From positions 17,297 through 81,296 of the forward strand of contig NZ_JABSOE010000011.1 of NCBI RefSeq assembly GCF_013618865.1: a stretch of 64,000 nucleotides of DNA, written 5' to 3'. The notes beneath the pieces are model-generated. The model did not search any database and was not told where the DNA came from. It worked only from the letters and a program-made list of their open reading frames with translations. Source of the stretch: Phocaeicola faecicola. GTDB taxonomy: Bacteria; Bacteroidota; Bacteroidia; Bacteroidales; Bacteroidaceae. Shown here one piece after another: positions 13,377 to 22,607 of this stretch; positions within the stretch are counted from its first letter, which is position 1, and each line of letters begins with the position of its first letter. The position numbers were made by a program, and so were the translations under genes.

Positions 13377-14987
13377 ATGAAAGGTTTTGGTAAATATATA
13401 TGGATGTCGGTGGGGGTGGCGCTGATGGCGTGCACTACGGTATCGTGCAGTGATTTTCTGGAGGAGAACCCGAAGGGGCAGTTGCCTTCGAAGGGGTATT
13501 TCAAGGATAAGTCGGCGCTGGATGCGTCGCTGAATGCGCTGTATTCGATTGTGGCGACGTCGCAGGCGAGCAATAATTTCTGTGGTACGAATTTCCTGGC
13601 GGGGGATGATATTTCGACGCATCCGTCGAGCAACAAGCAGCCGCTGAGGGAGCACGACCAGTTTAGTGTGGCGGATAATAATTCGTGGCTGTCGAGCATG
13701 TGGGAGCAGCGTTTCAAGGTGATCAAGGCGGCGAATTTTATCATTAATAATGCGGGGGAGACTCCGGGGGCGAGTGAGGAGGAGATTCATTCGACGCTGG
13801 GACAGGCGTATTACTGGAGGGCGTTCTCGTATTTTTATCTGGTGACTACGTGGGGACCGGTGCCGGTGACGCTGAAGGAGGAGATTGATTATAATGCGCC
13901 GCTGTCGTCGGTGGAGGATATTTACACTCTGATTGTGGAGGATCTGAAGAAGGCGGAGGAGTGGTGTCCGGCGCTGTATGAGAAGGAGCCGTATGGCAGG
14001 GATGGCTTTAACCTGGCGGTGAGCGAGGGGGCCGTGAAGGCGACGATGGCGTATGTGTATATGTGTATGGCGGGATGGCCGATGAACAAGGGGGCTGAGT
14101 ATTACCGGCTGGCGGCGCAGAAGGCGGAAGAGGTGATTGACAAGGCGGACCAGGGTGAGTATTATTATAAGTTGCTGGATGAGTATAAGAAGGTGTATTC
14201 GTGGGAGTACAGCAGCAAGAACCCGGAGGTGTTGCTGGGTATTTTCTACAACCGCGACCAGACGGCGCAGTCGGTGCCGCTGACGGATATCCTGCAGGAT
14301 ATGAAGCAGGTGGGATGGGGTGATACGAACGGTGAGATCAAGTTCTGGAAGGAGTTTCCGGAGGGACCGAGAAAGGAGGCTACGTATTTCCCGAAGATCA
14401 TGCTGAGCGACGGCAAGTTGTACGACTGGTGGTATGATACGGAACCGGCTTCGAGGGAGGTGGTGGCTCCGGTGTTCATGAAGACGGTGGAGGGTGCCGT
14501 GCGGGGCACTGAGTTTGATTATACGGATCCGAGTCCGGTGAATGCGTCGGGAGAGAAGACGATTCAGGTGATCCGTCTGTCGCAGGTGTACTGCTGGTAT
14601 GCGGAGGCGATGGGCCGCTCGGGTCAGGTGACCAGCAAGGCGGTGGAGGTGCTGAACCGGGTGAGAAACCGGGCGGACGGCAAGAAGTCGGATGTGTATT
14701 CGATGGAGCTGACACCGGAGAAACTGGCGGAGGCGGCTTATAATGAGCATGGCTGGGAGATTGCCGGGTATTACTGGGGCGGACTGGCCAGCAGGGCGAG
14801 GGATATGTTCCGGATGTACCGGCTGAAGGATCATTTTGAGTACCGGAAGCAGAATCCGATGATTGAGGTGGCTCCGGGGGTGATGCGGAATGAGAAGGTG
14901 CCGGTGAGCGGTACGTGGGATGACAGCAAGATGTATTCGCCGTATCCGTATGAGGATGCCATTCTGAATCCGAACCTGCATCGTTGA
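13377..14987 (+). CDS. SusD/RagB-family substrate-binding lipoprotein
   Basis: A 536-residue surface lipoprotein that caps the SusC transporter. The ATG at 13377 is chosen over a GTG at 13368. Signal peptide ends TVSC with SDFLEENPKG after it (acidic surface-export type). SusD features include QAYYWRAFSYFYLVTTWGPVP and a C-terminal SusD domain (LNRVRNRADGKK; ENPMIEV-like region near the end). It lies 21 bases after the SusC gene and is followed by a strong terminator, so the pair is a two-gene unit. TPR-like helices and the loop-rich C-terminus fit the family length of 500-600. Confidence 0.95.
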   Translation: MKGFGKYIWMSVGVALMACTTVSCSDFLEENPKGQLPSKGYFKDKSALDASLNALYSIVATSQASNNFCGTNFLAGDDISTHPSSNKQPLREHDQFSVADNNSWLSSMWEQRFKVIKAANFIINNAGETPGASEEEIHSTLGQAYYWRAFSYFYLVTTWGPVPVTLKEEIDYNAPLSSVEDIYTLIVEDLKKAEEWCPALYEKEPYGRDGFNLAVSEGAVKATMAYVYMCMAGWPMNKGAEYYRLAAQKAEEVIDKADQGEYYYKLLDEYKKVYSWEYSSKNPEVLLGIFYNRDQTAQSVPLTDILQDMKQVGWGDTNGEIKFWKEFPEGPRKEATYFPKIMLSDGKLYDWWYDTEPASREVVAPVFMKTVEGAVRGTEFDYTDPSPVNASGEKTIQVIRLSQVYCWYAEAMGRSGQVTSKAVEVLNRVRNRADGKKSDVYSMELTPEKLAEAAYNEHGWEIAGYYWGGLASRARDMFRMYRLKDHFEYRKQNPMIEVAPGVMRNEKVPVSGTWDDSKMYSPYPYEDAILNPNLHR

Positions 14988-15008
14988 CAGACCTGGGATG
15001 AGATAAGA

Positions 15009-15069
15009 AAATCCCCTTGTCCGCTGCCCTTCTCGAAAGAGGGGGTGGCGGCAAGGGGATTGCTTTTTT
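15009..15069. terminator. Long hairpin terminator between SusD and S41 protease genes
   Basis: AATCCCCTTG (15010-15019) pairs with 15052-15061, with further pairing inside and a T-run after it. It serves the convergent genes on both sides. Confidence 0.85.
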
Positions 15070-15095
15070 ATGGGGTTGTCCCTGCGGAAGCGGTA

Positions 15096-16781
15096 TCAGG
15101 CTTTGGCTGACTGGGTGCCCTGAGGGGCTGTGGTTGCTTCCGAGGGGGCTGTGGCTTCGGGGGCCTTGGGGAAGGATTCGCCTTTTTCGAGTACCTCAAG
15201 GGCTTTCTGTACCGTGGTGTCGGTGTGGTTGAGGTAGGAGATGAAGGCTTCGATTCCCAGCATGTTATAGATGATGTTGCCGTAGAGGCTTTCCTCGAAG
15301 AGCTTGCGCGACTTGTACATGAGGATGTTGCGGCGCTTCAGGCCTTTCTGCTCGGCGTAGGTGGCAAACTGCTGCAGCAGGTTCTGGCGGGACAGGTACT
15401 CGGCGAGTTTCTCGGGAGTGTTGTATTCCTTGAGCTGCTGGCGGTTTTTGTCGGTGTAGTCGAGGGTGTAGCGGATGATGAGGCCGCGGCTGGCTGCCAT
15501 CCGGTAGTAGGAGGTCATGCCGGCAGTGTCCTGGGGGACGAAGATGTCGGGCATGATGCCGCCACCGCCGTATACGGTACGTCCCAGACTGGTGTGGTAG
15601 ATTTCGTCCTTGTTCTGCTTGATGCTGTCGGCCGAGAAGAATTCGCCGTGTTCGTAGCGGTTCAGGATGTCGAGTTCGTATTCACCGCCGTTGCCTTTCT
15701 GGTAGGGCTTCTGGATGCAGCGGCCCGATGGGGTGTAGTAGCGGGCGATGGTGAGGCGGATGGCGGATCCGTCGGTGAACTCGATGGGCTGTTGTACGAG
15801 GCCTTTTCCGAAGGAGCGGCGGCCGATGATGGTACCGCGGTCGTTGTCCTGGATGGCGCCTGCAAAGATTTCACTGGCTGAGGCGGAGCCTTCGTCGGTG
15901 AGCACGATGAGGGGGATGTCCTGGCTGCTGCCGGTGCCGTTGGAGGTGTAGTTCTCACGCGGCGACTTGCGGCCTTCGGTGTAGACGATGAGGCGGTTGG
16001 CGGGCAGGAATTCGTTGACCATCTGGATGGCGGCTGCCATGTATCCGCCGGTGTTGCCGCGGAGGTCGATGATGAGTCCTTTCATGTCGGCCTGGCGCAG
16101 TTTGGCAAGGGCAATGAGGAGTTCGGGGTATGTGGTTTCGCCGAACTTGTTGACTTTGACGTAGCCGAACTGGTCGGTAATCATGTAGGCGGCGTCGATG
16201 CTCTTGACGGGGATGTCGCCGCGGACTACGGTGAAGTAGAGGATGTCGGATTCGCCGGGACGGTAGATGCCGAGCTTGACCTTACTGCCTTTCTCGCCTT
16301 TCAGACGGCGCATGGCTTCGGAGTTGGTGACGATCTTGCCCACGAAGGCGGAGTCGTCGACCGAAATGATGCGGTCGCCGGCAAGGAGTCCGACTTTTTC
16401 AGAGGGACCGCCCTGGATGACACTGTTGATGTGGATGGTGTCGTCCTGGATGGTGAACTGTACACCGATGCCGCTGAAGCTGCCTTTGAGGTCGGCGTTG
16501 ACGGCCTCAAGGTCTTTGGCGGGGATGTACGAGGAGTGGGGGTCGAGCTCCGAGAGGATCTGCGGCATGGCTTCTTCTACCAGGTCGGCGATGCGGACGG
16601 TGTCGACGTATTGTTCGTTGATGATATGCAGCAAGGCATTGAGCTTGTTGGATGAGGTATTGATGATGCCCAGTTTGTTGCCTGCGAAGTGCTGGGCATA
16701 GAAGGTTCCTATCAGGACGCCTGCCACAAGGCTGACTGCCAGCAGGAAGGGAACCAGACGATGTTTCTGATCGTTTGCCAT
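15096..16781 (-). CDS. S41-family carboxy-terminal processing protease
   Basis: A 561-residue periplasmic serine protease. N-terminal membrane anchor at about 10-30, PDZ domain at about 100-180 (GIGVQF..., GLLAGDRIISVDD), then the S41 core: GLIIDLRGNTGGY, catalytic Ser in TDEGSASASEIFAGA and catalytic Lys in RRSFGKGLVQ. A C-terminal extension of about 190 residues ends in an Ala/Pro/Thr tail (PKAPEATAPSEATT), probably disordered. It is the last gene of a tight leftward run (gaps of 12-18 bases) with dCMP deaminase, DUF4847 and the M3 peptidase. Ctp proteases trim periplasmic or lipid-linked substrates; the target here is unknown. Confidence 0.95.
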   Translation of the reverse strand: MANDQKHRLVPFLLAVSLVAGVLIGTFYAQHFAGNKLGIINTSSNKLNALLHIINEQYVDTVRIADLVEEAMPQILSELDPHSSYIPAKDLEAVNADLKGSFSGIGVQFTIQDDTIHINSVIQGGPSEKVGLLAGDRIISVDDSAFVGKIVTNSEAMRRLKGEKGSKVKLGIYRPGESDILYFTVVRGDIPVKSIDAAYMITDQFGYVKVNKFGETTYPELLIALAKLRQADMKGLIIDLRGNTGGYMAAAIQMVNEFLPANRLIVYTEGRKSPRENYTSNGTGSSQDIPLIVLTDEGSASASEIFAGAIQDNDRGTIIGRRSFGKGLVQQPIEFTDGSAIRLTIARYYTPSGRCIQKPYQKGNGGEYELDILNRYEHGEFFSADSIKQNKDEIYHTSLGRTVYGGGGIMPDIFVPQDTAGMTSYYRMAASRGLIIRYTLDYTDKNRQQLKEYNTPEKLAEYLSRQNLLQQFATYAEQKGLKRRNILMYKSRKLFEESLYGNIIYNMLGIEAFISYLNHTDTTVQKALEVLEKGESFPKAPEATAPSEATTAPQGTQSAKA

Positions 16782-16793
16782 AGTGTTTCTCTT

Positions 16794-17240
16794 TTATTCG
16801 TTAGGGTTGATGTATACAAGTTCGATATTGGCGCGGCGGAGCAGTTCGAGACCGTCTTCGAGGCGGTATTTCTCGGCATAGACTACGCGCTTGATGCCTG
16901 CCTGGATGATGAGCTTGGCACATTCGATGCAGGGGGAGGCGGTGACGTAGAGGGTGGCGCCTTCGCTGCTGTTGCTCGACCGGGCTATCTTGGTGATGGC
17001 GTTGGCTTCGGCGTGGAGCACGTAGGGGATGGTCAGGTTGTGGTTGTCCTCGCATACGTTCTCGAAGCCGGAGGGGGTGCCGTTGTAGCCGTCGGAGATG
17101 ATCATCTTGTTCTTGACGATGAGGGCACCTACCTTGCGGCGCTGGCAATAGGAGTTTTCTGCCCAGATGGTGGCCATGCGCATGTAGCGGAGGTCGAGCT
17201 TATGCTGTTTTTCGTTGTTTTTTTCTTGTTCTTGTTCCAT
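16794..17240 (-). CDS. dCMP deaminase-family zinc deaminase
   Basis: A 148-residue cytidine/deoxycytidylate deaminase, probably making dUMP from dCMP for thymidylate synthesis. The zinc site is HAEANAI (His ligand and catalytic Glu) with TASPCIECAKLI (two Cys ligands). The GYNGTPSGF segment is typical of the dCMP/ComEB group. The first 15 residues are charged (EQEQEKNNEKQ). It is 17 bases from the DUF4847 gene upstream and 12 from the S41 gene downstream. Confidence 0.93.
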   Translation of the reverse strand: MEQEQEKNNEKQHKLDLRYMRMATIWAENSYCQRRKVGALIVKNKMIISDGYNGTPSGFENVCEDNHNLTIPYVLHAEANAITKIARSSNSSEGATLYVTASPCIECAKLIIQAGIKRVVYAEKYRLEDGLELLRRANIELVYINPNE

Positions 17241-17257
17241 AATCGGTGTGGTTGAGG

Positions 17258-17746
17258 TTAGTTGTTGAATCCCTGCGGGTAGAACTGGATGAAGTAGTTC
17301 TTCTCGAGGCTGAAAAGTTTGATGACATGTGAGTCGCCACGGTAGAACTTGGCGCTCTGGATGTCTTGTATGAACAGGCGGTCGAGCTCGCCGTACTGGC
17401 CCGAAGGGTTCAGACGGACGGAGAAGCTTTTGCTCTTGCCGTCGGCGCTCCAGGTACCGGTGAACTGGATTTTCTCGCCTTTTCCCTCGAGGCTGCCGTC
17501 GTCCTTGAACTGGATGAGGTAGGCGTTGGGGGAGTTGTTGATCTTTGCCTTCTGCTCACGGGTGAGGGCATCGGTGTAGGCGTTGTCGTGTTCCCAGTTG
17601 TCGGTGGTGTATGATCCGCTCCAGTGCCAGATCTGGCCGGAAGCGAAGATTTCGTTGATGTCGTCTTCCTGCTTGCAGCTGCCCAGGGTAAGGGGCAGGA
17701 GCAGAAGGAGGGAGAGGACATGCAGCAGTCTGATTTTTTTCTTCAT
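17258..17746 (-). CDS. DUF4847-family lipoprotein
   Basis: A 162-residue protein with a lipoprotein signal (KKKIRLLHVLSLLLLLPLTLGSC, Cys24) and an acidic stretch after the Cys (KQEDD), as in surface or periplasmic lipoproteins of this phylum. The rest is a small beta-rich domain (IWHWSGSYTTDNW, YLIQFKDDGSLEG, FTGTWSADGKSKSF) that looks lipocalin-like. Assignment to DUF4847 is from recall of this conserved gene order (M3 peptidase, DUF4847, dCMP deaminase, S41). Function unknown. Confidence 0.8.
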   Translation of the reverse strand: MKKKIRLLHVLSLLLLLPLTLGSCKQEDDINEIFASGQIWHWSGSYTTDNWEHDNAYTDALTREQKAKINNSPNAYLIQFKDDGSLEGKGEKIQFTGTWSADGKSKSFSVRLNPSGQYGELDRLFIQDIQSAKFYRGDSHVIKLFSLEKNYFIQFYPQGFNN

Positions 17747-17764
17747 GGTGTGGTTATTTGTTTT

Positions 17765-19813
17765 TTACTTGATTCCATTTCGTTTGAGCAGGGCGTCGAT
17801 GGTGGGCTCCTGGCCGCGGAAGCGCTTGTAGAGGGTCATCGGGTGCTCGGTGCCGCCTTTCGACAGGATGTGCTGGCGGAAGGAGTCGGCTGTGGCGCGG
17901 TCGAAGATGCCGTGTTGCTTGAATACGGAGAAGGCATCGGCATCGAGGACTTCGGCCCACTTGTAGCTGTAGTAGCCGGCGGAGTAGCCGCCCGACATGA
18001 TGTGTCCGAACTGGACGGACATGCAGGTGCCGTCGACCGGCGGAAGGAGCTGGGCGCGCTGCCAGGCCTGACGCTCGTAGGCGGCTACGTCGCCGCTGAA
18101 GGGTTCGCGCCGGGTGTACCAGGCCATGTCGAGGAGGCCGAAGCTGACCTGACGGAGGCAGGAGTAGGCGACGTTGAAGTTGGAGGCGTCGACGATGCGC
18201 TGTATCCATTCGTCGGGAATGGGGGCATCGGTCTGGTAGTGACGGGCGAAGGTGTGGAGAAAGTCTTTCTCAATGGCGAAGTTCTCCATGAACTGCGAGG
18301 GCAGTTCCACGAAGTCCCAGTAGACGTTGGTACCGCTCATGCTCTGGAAACGGGTGCGGGCGAACATGCCGTGGAGGGCATGGCCGAACTCGTGGAGGAA
18401 GGTGGTGACTTCGGAGAAGGTCAGCAAGGCGGGCTTGTCGGCCGTCGGCTTGGTGAAGTTCATGGTCACGGAGACGTGCGGACGGCTGTCGGTGCCGTCG
18501 GCTTCGGTCCACTGTTCCTTGTAGCTGGTCATCCAGGCTCCCGAGCGCTTTCCGGCGCGGGGGTGGAAGTCGGTATAGAGGACGGCAAGGTAGCTGCCGT
18601 CGGTATCGAATACTTCGTAGGCGTCGACATCGGGGTGGTAGACCGGGATGTCGGGGTTGCGGCGGAAGGTGATGCCGTAGAGGCGGGTGGCGAGGCCGAA
18701 GACGCCTTCCTTGACGCGGCTGAGTTCGAAGTAGGGGCGCAGGGCTTCTTCATCGAACTGGTATTTTTCGTTTTTCAGTTTCTCGGAGTAGTAGGAGAAG
18801 TCCCAGGGCATGAGCTGGAAGTCGTCGCCTTCGAGGCGGCGTGCCAGGGCTTCTACTTCGGCTACTTCGCGGTGTGCGGCCGGAGTGTAGGCTTCGAGCA
18901 GGTCGTCGAGCAGGCGGTATACGTGGGCGCTGTCTTCGGCCATGCGCTTGCGGAGCACGTAGTCGGCATAGTCGGTGTAACCGAGCAGACGGGCCAGTTC
19001 CATGCGGTGGTTGACTAGCTGGCGGACGATGTCGAAGTTGTTCTGTTCGTTATCGTGCGTGCACTGGGTGTTGTAGGCCATGTAGAGTTCGCGGCGCAGG
19101 TCGCGGCAGTCGCTGTATTTCATGAAGGGTACGTAGCTCGGGGCCTGAAGGGTGATGACCCAGCCTTCCTTGCCTTTCTCGGCGGCGGTATGGGCCGCGG
19201 CTTCTACGGCGCTCGGGGGGAGTCCCTGGAGCTGTTCGGCCTGGGTGAGGACCAGTTCGTAGCGGTTGGTCTCTTTCAGGTGGTTCTGCGAGAAGCGGAG
19301 GGTGAGGGTACTGAGTTCCATGCTGAGGCGACGGTAGGTTTCCTTGTCGGCATCCGACAGGTTGGCTCCGTTGCGGCGGAAACCGTCGTAGGTTTTCTCG
19401 AGCAACTGTCGTTCCTCGGGGGTGAGGGTGAGTGTCTCGCGCTGTTCGTACACTGCCTTGACGCGGGCGAAGAGCTCGGGGCTCAGGCTGATGTTGTTGC
19501 TGTGTTCCGAGAGTTCGGGCATCATCTTTTCGGCAATGGCTTCCAGTTCGTCACAGGTCTCGGCGCTCATCAGGTTGAAGAGGACAGTGGTGACACGCTC
19601 CAGCAGTTTGCCGGATTCGGCCAGCGGCAGAATGGTGTTGGCAAAGGTGGGCGCTTCGGTGTTGGTTACGATGGCCGCGATTTCTTCGTCTTCCTGACGC
19701 ATCCCTTCGCGGATGGCAGGTTCGTAATGCTCCAGCCGGATGAGATGAAAAGGTACGGTCTCATGCGGGGTAGCGTATGGTTGTAAAAATGGATTGTTTA
19801 CTGATGTATTCAT
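17765..19813 (-). CDS. M3-family zinc metallopeptidase (peptidyl-dipeptidase Dcp-like)
   Basis: A 682-residue thimet-like peptidase. The zinc motif HEFGHALHGMF lies near residue 475 and the third Glu ligand follows about 25 residues on. The long helical N-terminal half and the conserved C-terminal YSYKWAEVLDADAF and GGTEHPM segments fit Dcp (E. coli 681), which removes C-terminal dipeptides. There is no signal peptide, so it is probably cytoplasmic. It starts 36 bases after the Crp-type regulator gene and heads the protease/deaminase run. Confidence 0.95.
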   Translation of the reverse strand: MNTSVNNPFLQPYATPHETVPFHLIRLEHYEPAIREGMRQEDEEIAAIVTNTEAPTFANTILPLAESGKLLERVTTVLFNLMSAETCDELEAIAEKMMPELSEHSNNISLSPELFARVKAVYEQRETLTLTPEERQLLEKTYDGFRRNGANLSDADKETYRRLSMELSTLTLRFSQNHLKETNRYELVLTQAEQLQGLPPSAVEAAAHTAAEKGKEGWVITLQAPSYVPFMKYSDCRDLRRELYMAYNTQCTHDNEQNNFDIVRQLVNHRMELARLLGYTDYADYVLRKRMAEDSAHVYRLLDDLLEAYTPAAHREVAEVEALARRLEGDDFQLMPWDFSYYSEKLKNEKYQFDEEALRPYFELSRVKEGVFGLATRLYGITFRRNPDIPVYHPDVDAYEVFDTDGSYLAVLYTDFHPRAGKRSGAWMTSYKEQWTEADGTDSRPHVSVTMNFTKPTADKPALLTFSEVTTFLHEFGHALHGMFARTRFQSMSGTNVYWDFVELPSQFMENFAIEKDFLHTFARHYQTDAPIPDEWIQRIVDASNFNVAYSCLRQVSFGLLDMAWYTRREPFSGDVAAYERQAWQRAQLLPPVDGTCMSVQFGHIMSGGYSAGYYSYKWAEVLDADAFSVFKQHGIFDRATADSFRQHILSKGGTEHPMTLYKRFRGQEPTIDALLKRNGIK

Positions 19814-19849
19814 ATGGTTTCTGTTTTTTTCTTTTGTTCTTACTGAGTG

Positions 19850-20518
19850 TTAGCGGGGGCACTGGGCGCTTAGCTTTTCGAGATGGGGTATCTGAATGGC
19901 TTTGCGGCTCAGGGTGAGCAGGCCCCGGTTCTGCATTTCGTTCAGGGTCTTCGATACGTTGATGCGGGTATCGTCGATGAACGTGGCGAGGTCTTCCATG
20001 CGGATGAACAGTTTTTTCTCGCCTACCGGACGGGTACAGCGTAGCTGCAGAAAGTGGACTATCTTTTGCCAGGTGGTACCGCTGTAGGTGTTCCAGAGCT
20101 TGTGGTGCAGGGTCTGGGCACGGTTGCTCAGGAGATTGAGATAGTTCAGACGGAAGATTTCGTATTGGTTGAGTTCGGAAAGTACGGCAGCCTTATCGAC
20201 GGTTACGCTGCTGACTTCGGTGAGGGCAGCGTAAGAGGCTGTATACTGGGGATGCATGCCCAGCAGGGAGTAGGCCTCGAGTACGGTAGGGGCGTCGAGG
20301 GTCTCGTACAAGGTGTAACGGTTGTGGCTGTCAACGGCTTCGGAGCAGATTTTTCCCTGTATGATGAAAATGAGGCTGCCGGAAGTCTCGTTCTGACGGA
20401 CCAGGTATTCTCCGGGCTTGTACTTGGTAAAATGCAATTTAACCTTCTCGATTATCGCTGTAAGGTCTTCCATGCATAACCCTTGAAAAAGAGGAAGTAG
20501 CAGGAGCTTCTCGTACAT
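19850..20518 (-). CDS. Crp/Fnr-family transcriptional regulator
   Basis: A 222-residue regulator. An N-terminal cyclic-nucleotide-binding-type beta barrel (about 20-120; KPGEYLVRQNETSGSLIFIIQGKI) is followed by a dimer helix and a C-terminal winged helix (about 165-215; MEDLATFIDDTRINVSKTLNEMQNRGLL). No Cys cluster for an Fe-S centre is seen near the N-terminus. The in-frame ATGs at 20563 and 20530 are possible starts, but the -7 box at 20565-20572 puts the transcript start near or after 20563, so the ATG at 20518 (MYEKLL) or 20530 is used. The M3 peptidase gene follows closely. Confidence 0.9.
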   Translation of the reverse strand: MYEKLLLLPLFQGLCMEDLTAIIEKVKLHFTKYKPGEYLVRQNETSGSLIFIIQGKICSEAVDSHNRYTLYETLDAPTVLEAYSLLGMHPQYTASYAALTEVSSVTVDKAAVLSELNQYEIFRLNYLNLLSNRAQTLHHKLWNTYSGTTWQKIVHFLQLRCTRPVGEKKLFIRMEDLATFIDDTRINVSKTLNEMQNRGLLTLSRKAIQIPHLEKLSAQCPR

Positions 20519-20564
20519 CGTTTCTTGCATGCGCGTTAACTTTATTAAGTTATATTTTAACATA

Positions 20565-20572
20565 CAAAAGTA
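20565..20572 (-). promoter_or_regulatory. -7 box for the crp-type gene
   Basis: TACTTTTG on the - strand matches TAnnTTTG and lies 47 bases before the chosen start. The -33 box is unclear. Confidence 0.5.
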
Positions 20573-20636
20573 GCGATTATTTCGACACGGCGGAGGGCTT
20601 TTAGCTTTTTTATCGTTTCTTACCGTCTGATAATGC

Positions 20637-20667
20637 TTGGAGTGAATTGTTTTTATTGCTAACTTTG
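20637..20667 (+). promoter_or_regulatory. marC promoter
   Basis: TTG (20637-20639), 20 bases, then TAACTTTG (20660-20667): one of the best matches to the Bacteroides promoter consensus in the window. Confidence 0.7.
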
Positions 20668-20698
20668 TGGTACTAGACTAATAAAAACGATTGATTGT

Positions 20699-21298
20699 AT
20701 GGGAAATTTTAATTTTCAGGAACTGGTGAGTGCGTTCATCGTACTGTTTGCGGTGATTGACATTATCGGGGCGGTTCCGATTATTCTGGACCTGAAGCAG
20801 AAGGGACGTGCGGTGAATGCGGTGAAAGCGACGCTGATTGCTTCTTCGCTGCTGGTGGGGTTTTTCTTCGCCGGAGATATGATGCTGAAACTGTTTCAGG
20901 TGGATATCGCTTCGTTTGCAGTGGCGGGTGCGTTTGTGATTTTTCTGATGTCGCTGGAAATGATTCTGGATATTGAGATTTTCAAGAATACGGGGCCTAT
21001 CAAGGAGGCGACGCTGGTGCCGCTGGTGTTTCCGCTGCTGGCGGGGGCGGGGGCCTTTACGACTTTGCTTTCGCTGCGTGCGGAGTATGCTTCCGTGAAT
21101 ATTATCCTGGCGCTTGCGCTGAATATGGTGTGGGTGTACATTGTACTGAAACTGACCGACCGGGTGGAACGGTTGCTGGGACAGGGAGGTATTTATATCA
21201 TCCGGAAATTTTTTGGAATTATTTTGCTGGCGATTTCGGCGCGTCTGTTTACGGCGAACCTGACTCAGTTGATTGAGCAGTTCCAGCAGTTGAAGTGA
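20699..21298 (+). CDS. MarC-family integral membrane protein
   Basis: A 199-residue protein with six hydrophobic helices (starting about 8, 42, 72, 110, 140, 178). Typical MarC segments are FAVIDIIGAVPIILDL, AVAGAFVIFLMSLEMIL and ATLVPLVFPLLAGAGAFTTLLSL. MarC proteins were once linked to multiple antibiotic resistance, but that link was not upheld, and their transport substrate is unknown. It has its own promoter, is divergent from the crp-type gene and ends at a bidirectional terminator. Confidence 0.93.
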   Translation: MGNFNFQELVSAFIVLFAVIDIIGAVPIILDLKQKGRAVNAVKATLIASSLLVGFFFAGDMMLKLFQVDIASFAVAGAFVIFLMSLEMILDIEIFKNTGPIKEATLVPLVFPLLAGAGAFTTLLSLRAEYASVNIILALALNMVWVYIVLKLTDRVERLLGQGGIYIIRKFFGIILLAISARLFTANLTQLIEQFQQLK

Positions 21299-21370
21299 GT
21301 GGGCCTGAAGGGTCGGGCTGACACGGCAACAATATTATAAAGATAGATGAGCGATAGACAGCAAGGGACA

Positions 21371-21412
21371 AAAAAACAGCCGGTCTGCAATGCAGGCCGG
21401 CTGTTTCTGTTT
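21371..21412. terminator. Bidirectional terminator between marC and mnmA
   Basis: AAACAGCCGG-TCTGCA pairs with TGCAGG-CCGGCTGTTT (21374-21406, one G-U pair), with A- and T-rich ends. It serves the convergent genes. Confidence 0.85.
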
Positions 21413-21434
21413 CTGAGGGATGTGTAAAGGGGAA

Positions 21435-22538
21435 TCAGCGGAGGCGGATCTCGCCGCTGCCGATGCAGAGACGGGCGTCGGCGTCGTAGATGACACCGAA
21501 CTGTCCGGGGGCGATGCCCTGGATGCGTTCGTCGCTGCGGATGAGGTAGCCTTTTCCTTGAGGGTCGGGGGTGATGAAGCCGCGCTGGAAGGTGTCGGTG
21601 TGGCGGATCTTGAACCGGACTTCGTGGGAAAGGTGGTCTGCCTGACCGTCGGACGGTGTGTGGCCGACCGGCTGCCAGGGGTTGTCGGTAATGAAATGGA
21701 AGTCTTCCAGGCGGAACTGGTGGCCGTATTGTTTTTCGGTATCGTATCCGTGGGAGACGTAGATGATGTTTTCTTCAATGTTTTTGTCGACTACAAACCA
21801 GGGACCGCCGCTGAGGCCCAGTCCTTTGCGCTGGCCGATGGTGTGAAACCAGAAGCCGCGGTGGGTGCCGAGTTTCCGCCCGGTCTCCAGTTCGATGATG
21901 GCTCCGGGACGTTCTCCGAGGAAGCGGCGGATGAAATCGTTGTAGTTGATTTTTCCGAGGAAACAGATGCCCTGGCTGTCTTTGCGGCGGGCACTGGGCA
22001 GGCGGGCGTCGAGGGCTATCTGACGGACTTCTTCCTTGAGGTAGTTGCCCAGGGGAAAGAGCAGGCGGGAAACCTGCAGGTAGTTGATCTGGGCGAGGAA
22101 GTCGGTCTGGTCCTTGACGGGGTCTTTGGCGGTAGAGAGCCAGGTGCGGCCGTCGATCTCGGTGGTTGAGGCATAGTGGCCGGTGGCAATCTTGTCGTAG
22201 GCGTGACCGGCTTTTTCATCGAAGCAGCCGAACTTGATGAGTTTGTTGCACATCACGTCGGGGTTGGGGGTGAGGCCGCGGCGTACCTTATCGAGGGTAT
22301 AGCTGACCACGCGCTCCCAGTATTCCTGGTGGAGGTCGATGATCTCCAGTTTCAGTCCGTATTTCCGGGCGGTGGCAGTGGCCAGTTCGATGTCTTCTTC
22401 GGCGGTGCAGCTCAGTCCGTCGTCGGTGTCCATGCCGATGCGGATATAAAACAAATCGGGACGATGGCCCTGTTCGCGCAGCAGGTGTACGGCTACGGCA
22501 CTGTCCACTCCTCCCGATATCAGTGTTGCTATGTTCAT
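21435..22538 (-). CDS. mnmA: tRNA-uridine 2-sulfurtransferase, MnmA family
   Basis: A 367-residue enzyme thiolating U34 of Lys/Glu/Gln tRNAs. The PP-loop is [14 protein letters not shown] (residues 8-21). A catalytic Cys lies in [15 protein letters not shown] and the second in [12 protein letters not shown], both present. The C-terminal beta-barrel region includes [15 protein letters not shown]. The early [18 protein letters not shown] segment differs from E. coli MnmA and resembles the divergent second MnmA type in Bacteroides, so a further copy may exist elsewhere. It lies 69 bases after the YgiQ-type gene and is probably co-transcribed. Confidence 0.93.
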   Translation of the reverse strand: MNIATLISGGVDSAVAVHLLREQGHRPDLFYIRIGMDTDDGLSCTAEEDIELATATARKYGLKLEIIDLHQEYWERVVSYTLDKVRRGLTPNPDVMCNKLIKFGCFDEKAGHAYDKIATGHYASTTEIDGRTWLSTAKDPVKDQTDFLAQINYLQVSRLLFPLGNYLKEEVRQIALDARLPSARRKDSQGICFLGKINYNDFIRRFLGERPGAIIELETGRKLGTHRGFWFHTIGQRKGLGLSGGPWFVVDKNIEENIIYVSHGYDTEKQYGHQFRLEDFHFITDNPWQPVGHTPSDGQADHLSHEVRFKIRHTDTFQRGFITPDPQGKGYLIRSDERIQGIAPGQFGVIYDADARLCIGSGEIRLR

Positions 22539-22607
22539 TTGTCTAAAATAAAGGGTTATGATTTAATTTCTCTTTATTCATTAAACAAATGAAACTTGTT
22601 TTTTGTT

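Noticed and set aside
10695..14981. Very long - strand ORF as a real gene
   Set aside because: It is the exact shadow of SusC plus SusD, with Arg/His/Pro-rich composition and no domain; both + strand proteins are clear family members.
17624..19018. 464-codon + strand ORF opposite the M3 peptidase
   Set aside because: Shadow caused by strand-biased composition; Gly/Val/Glu-rich with no domain.
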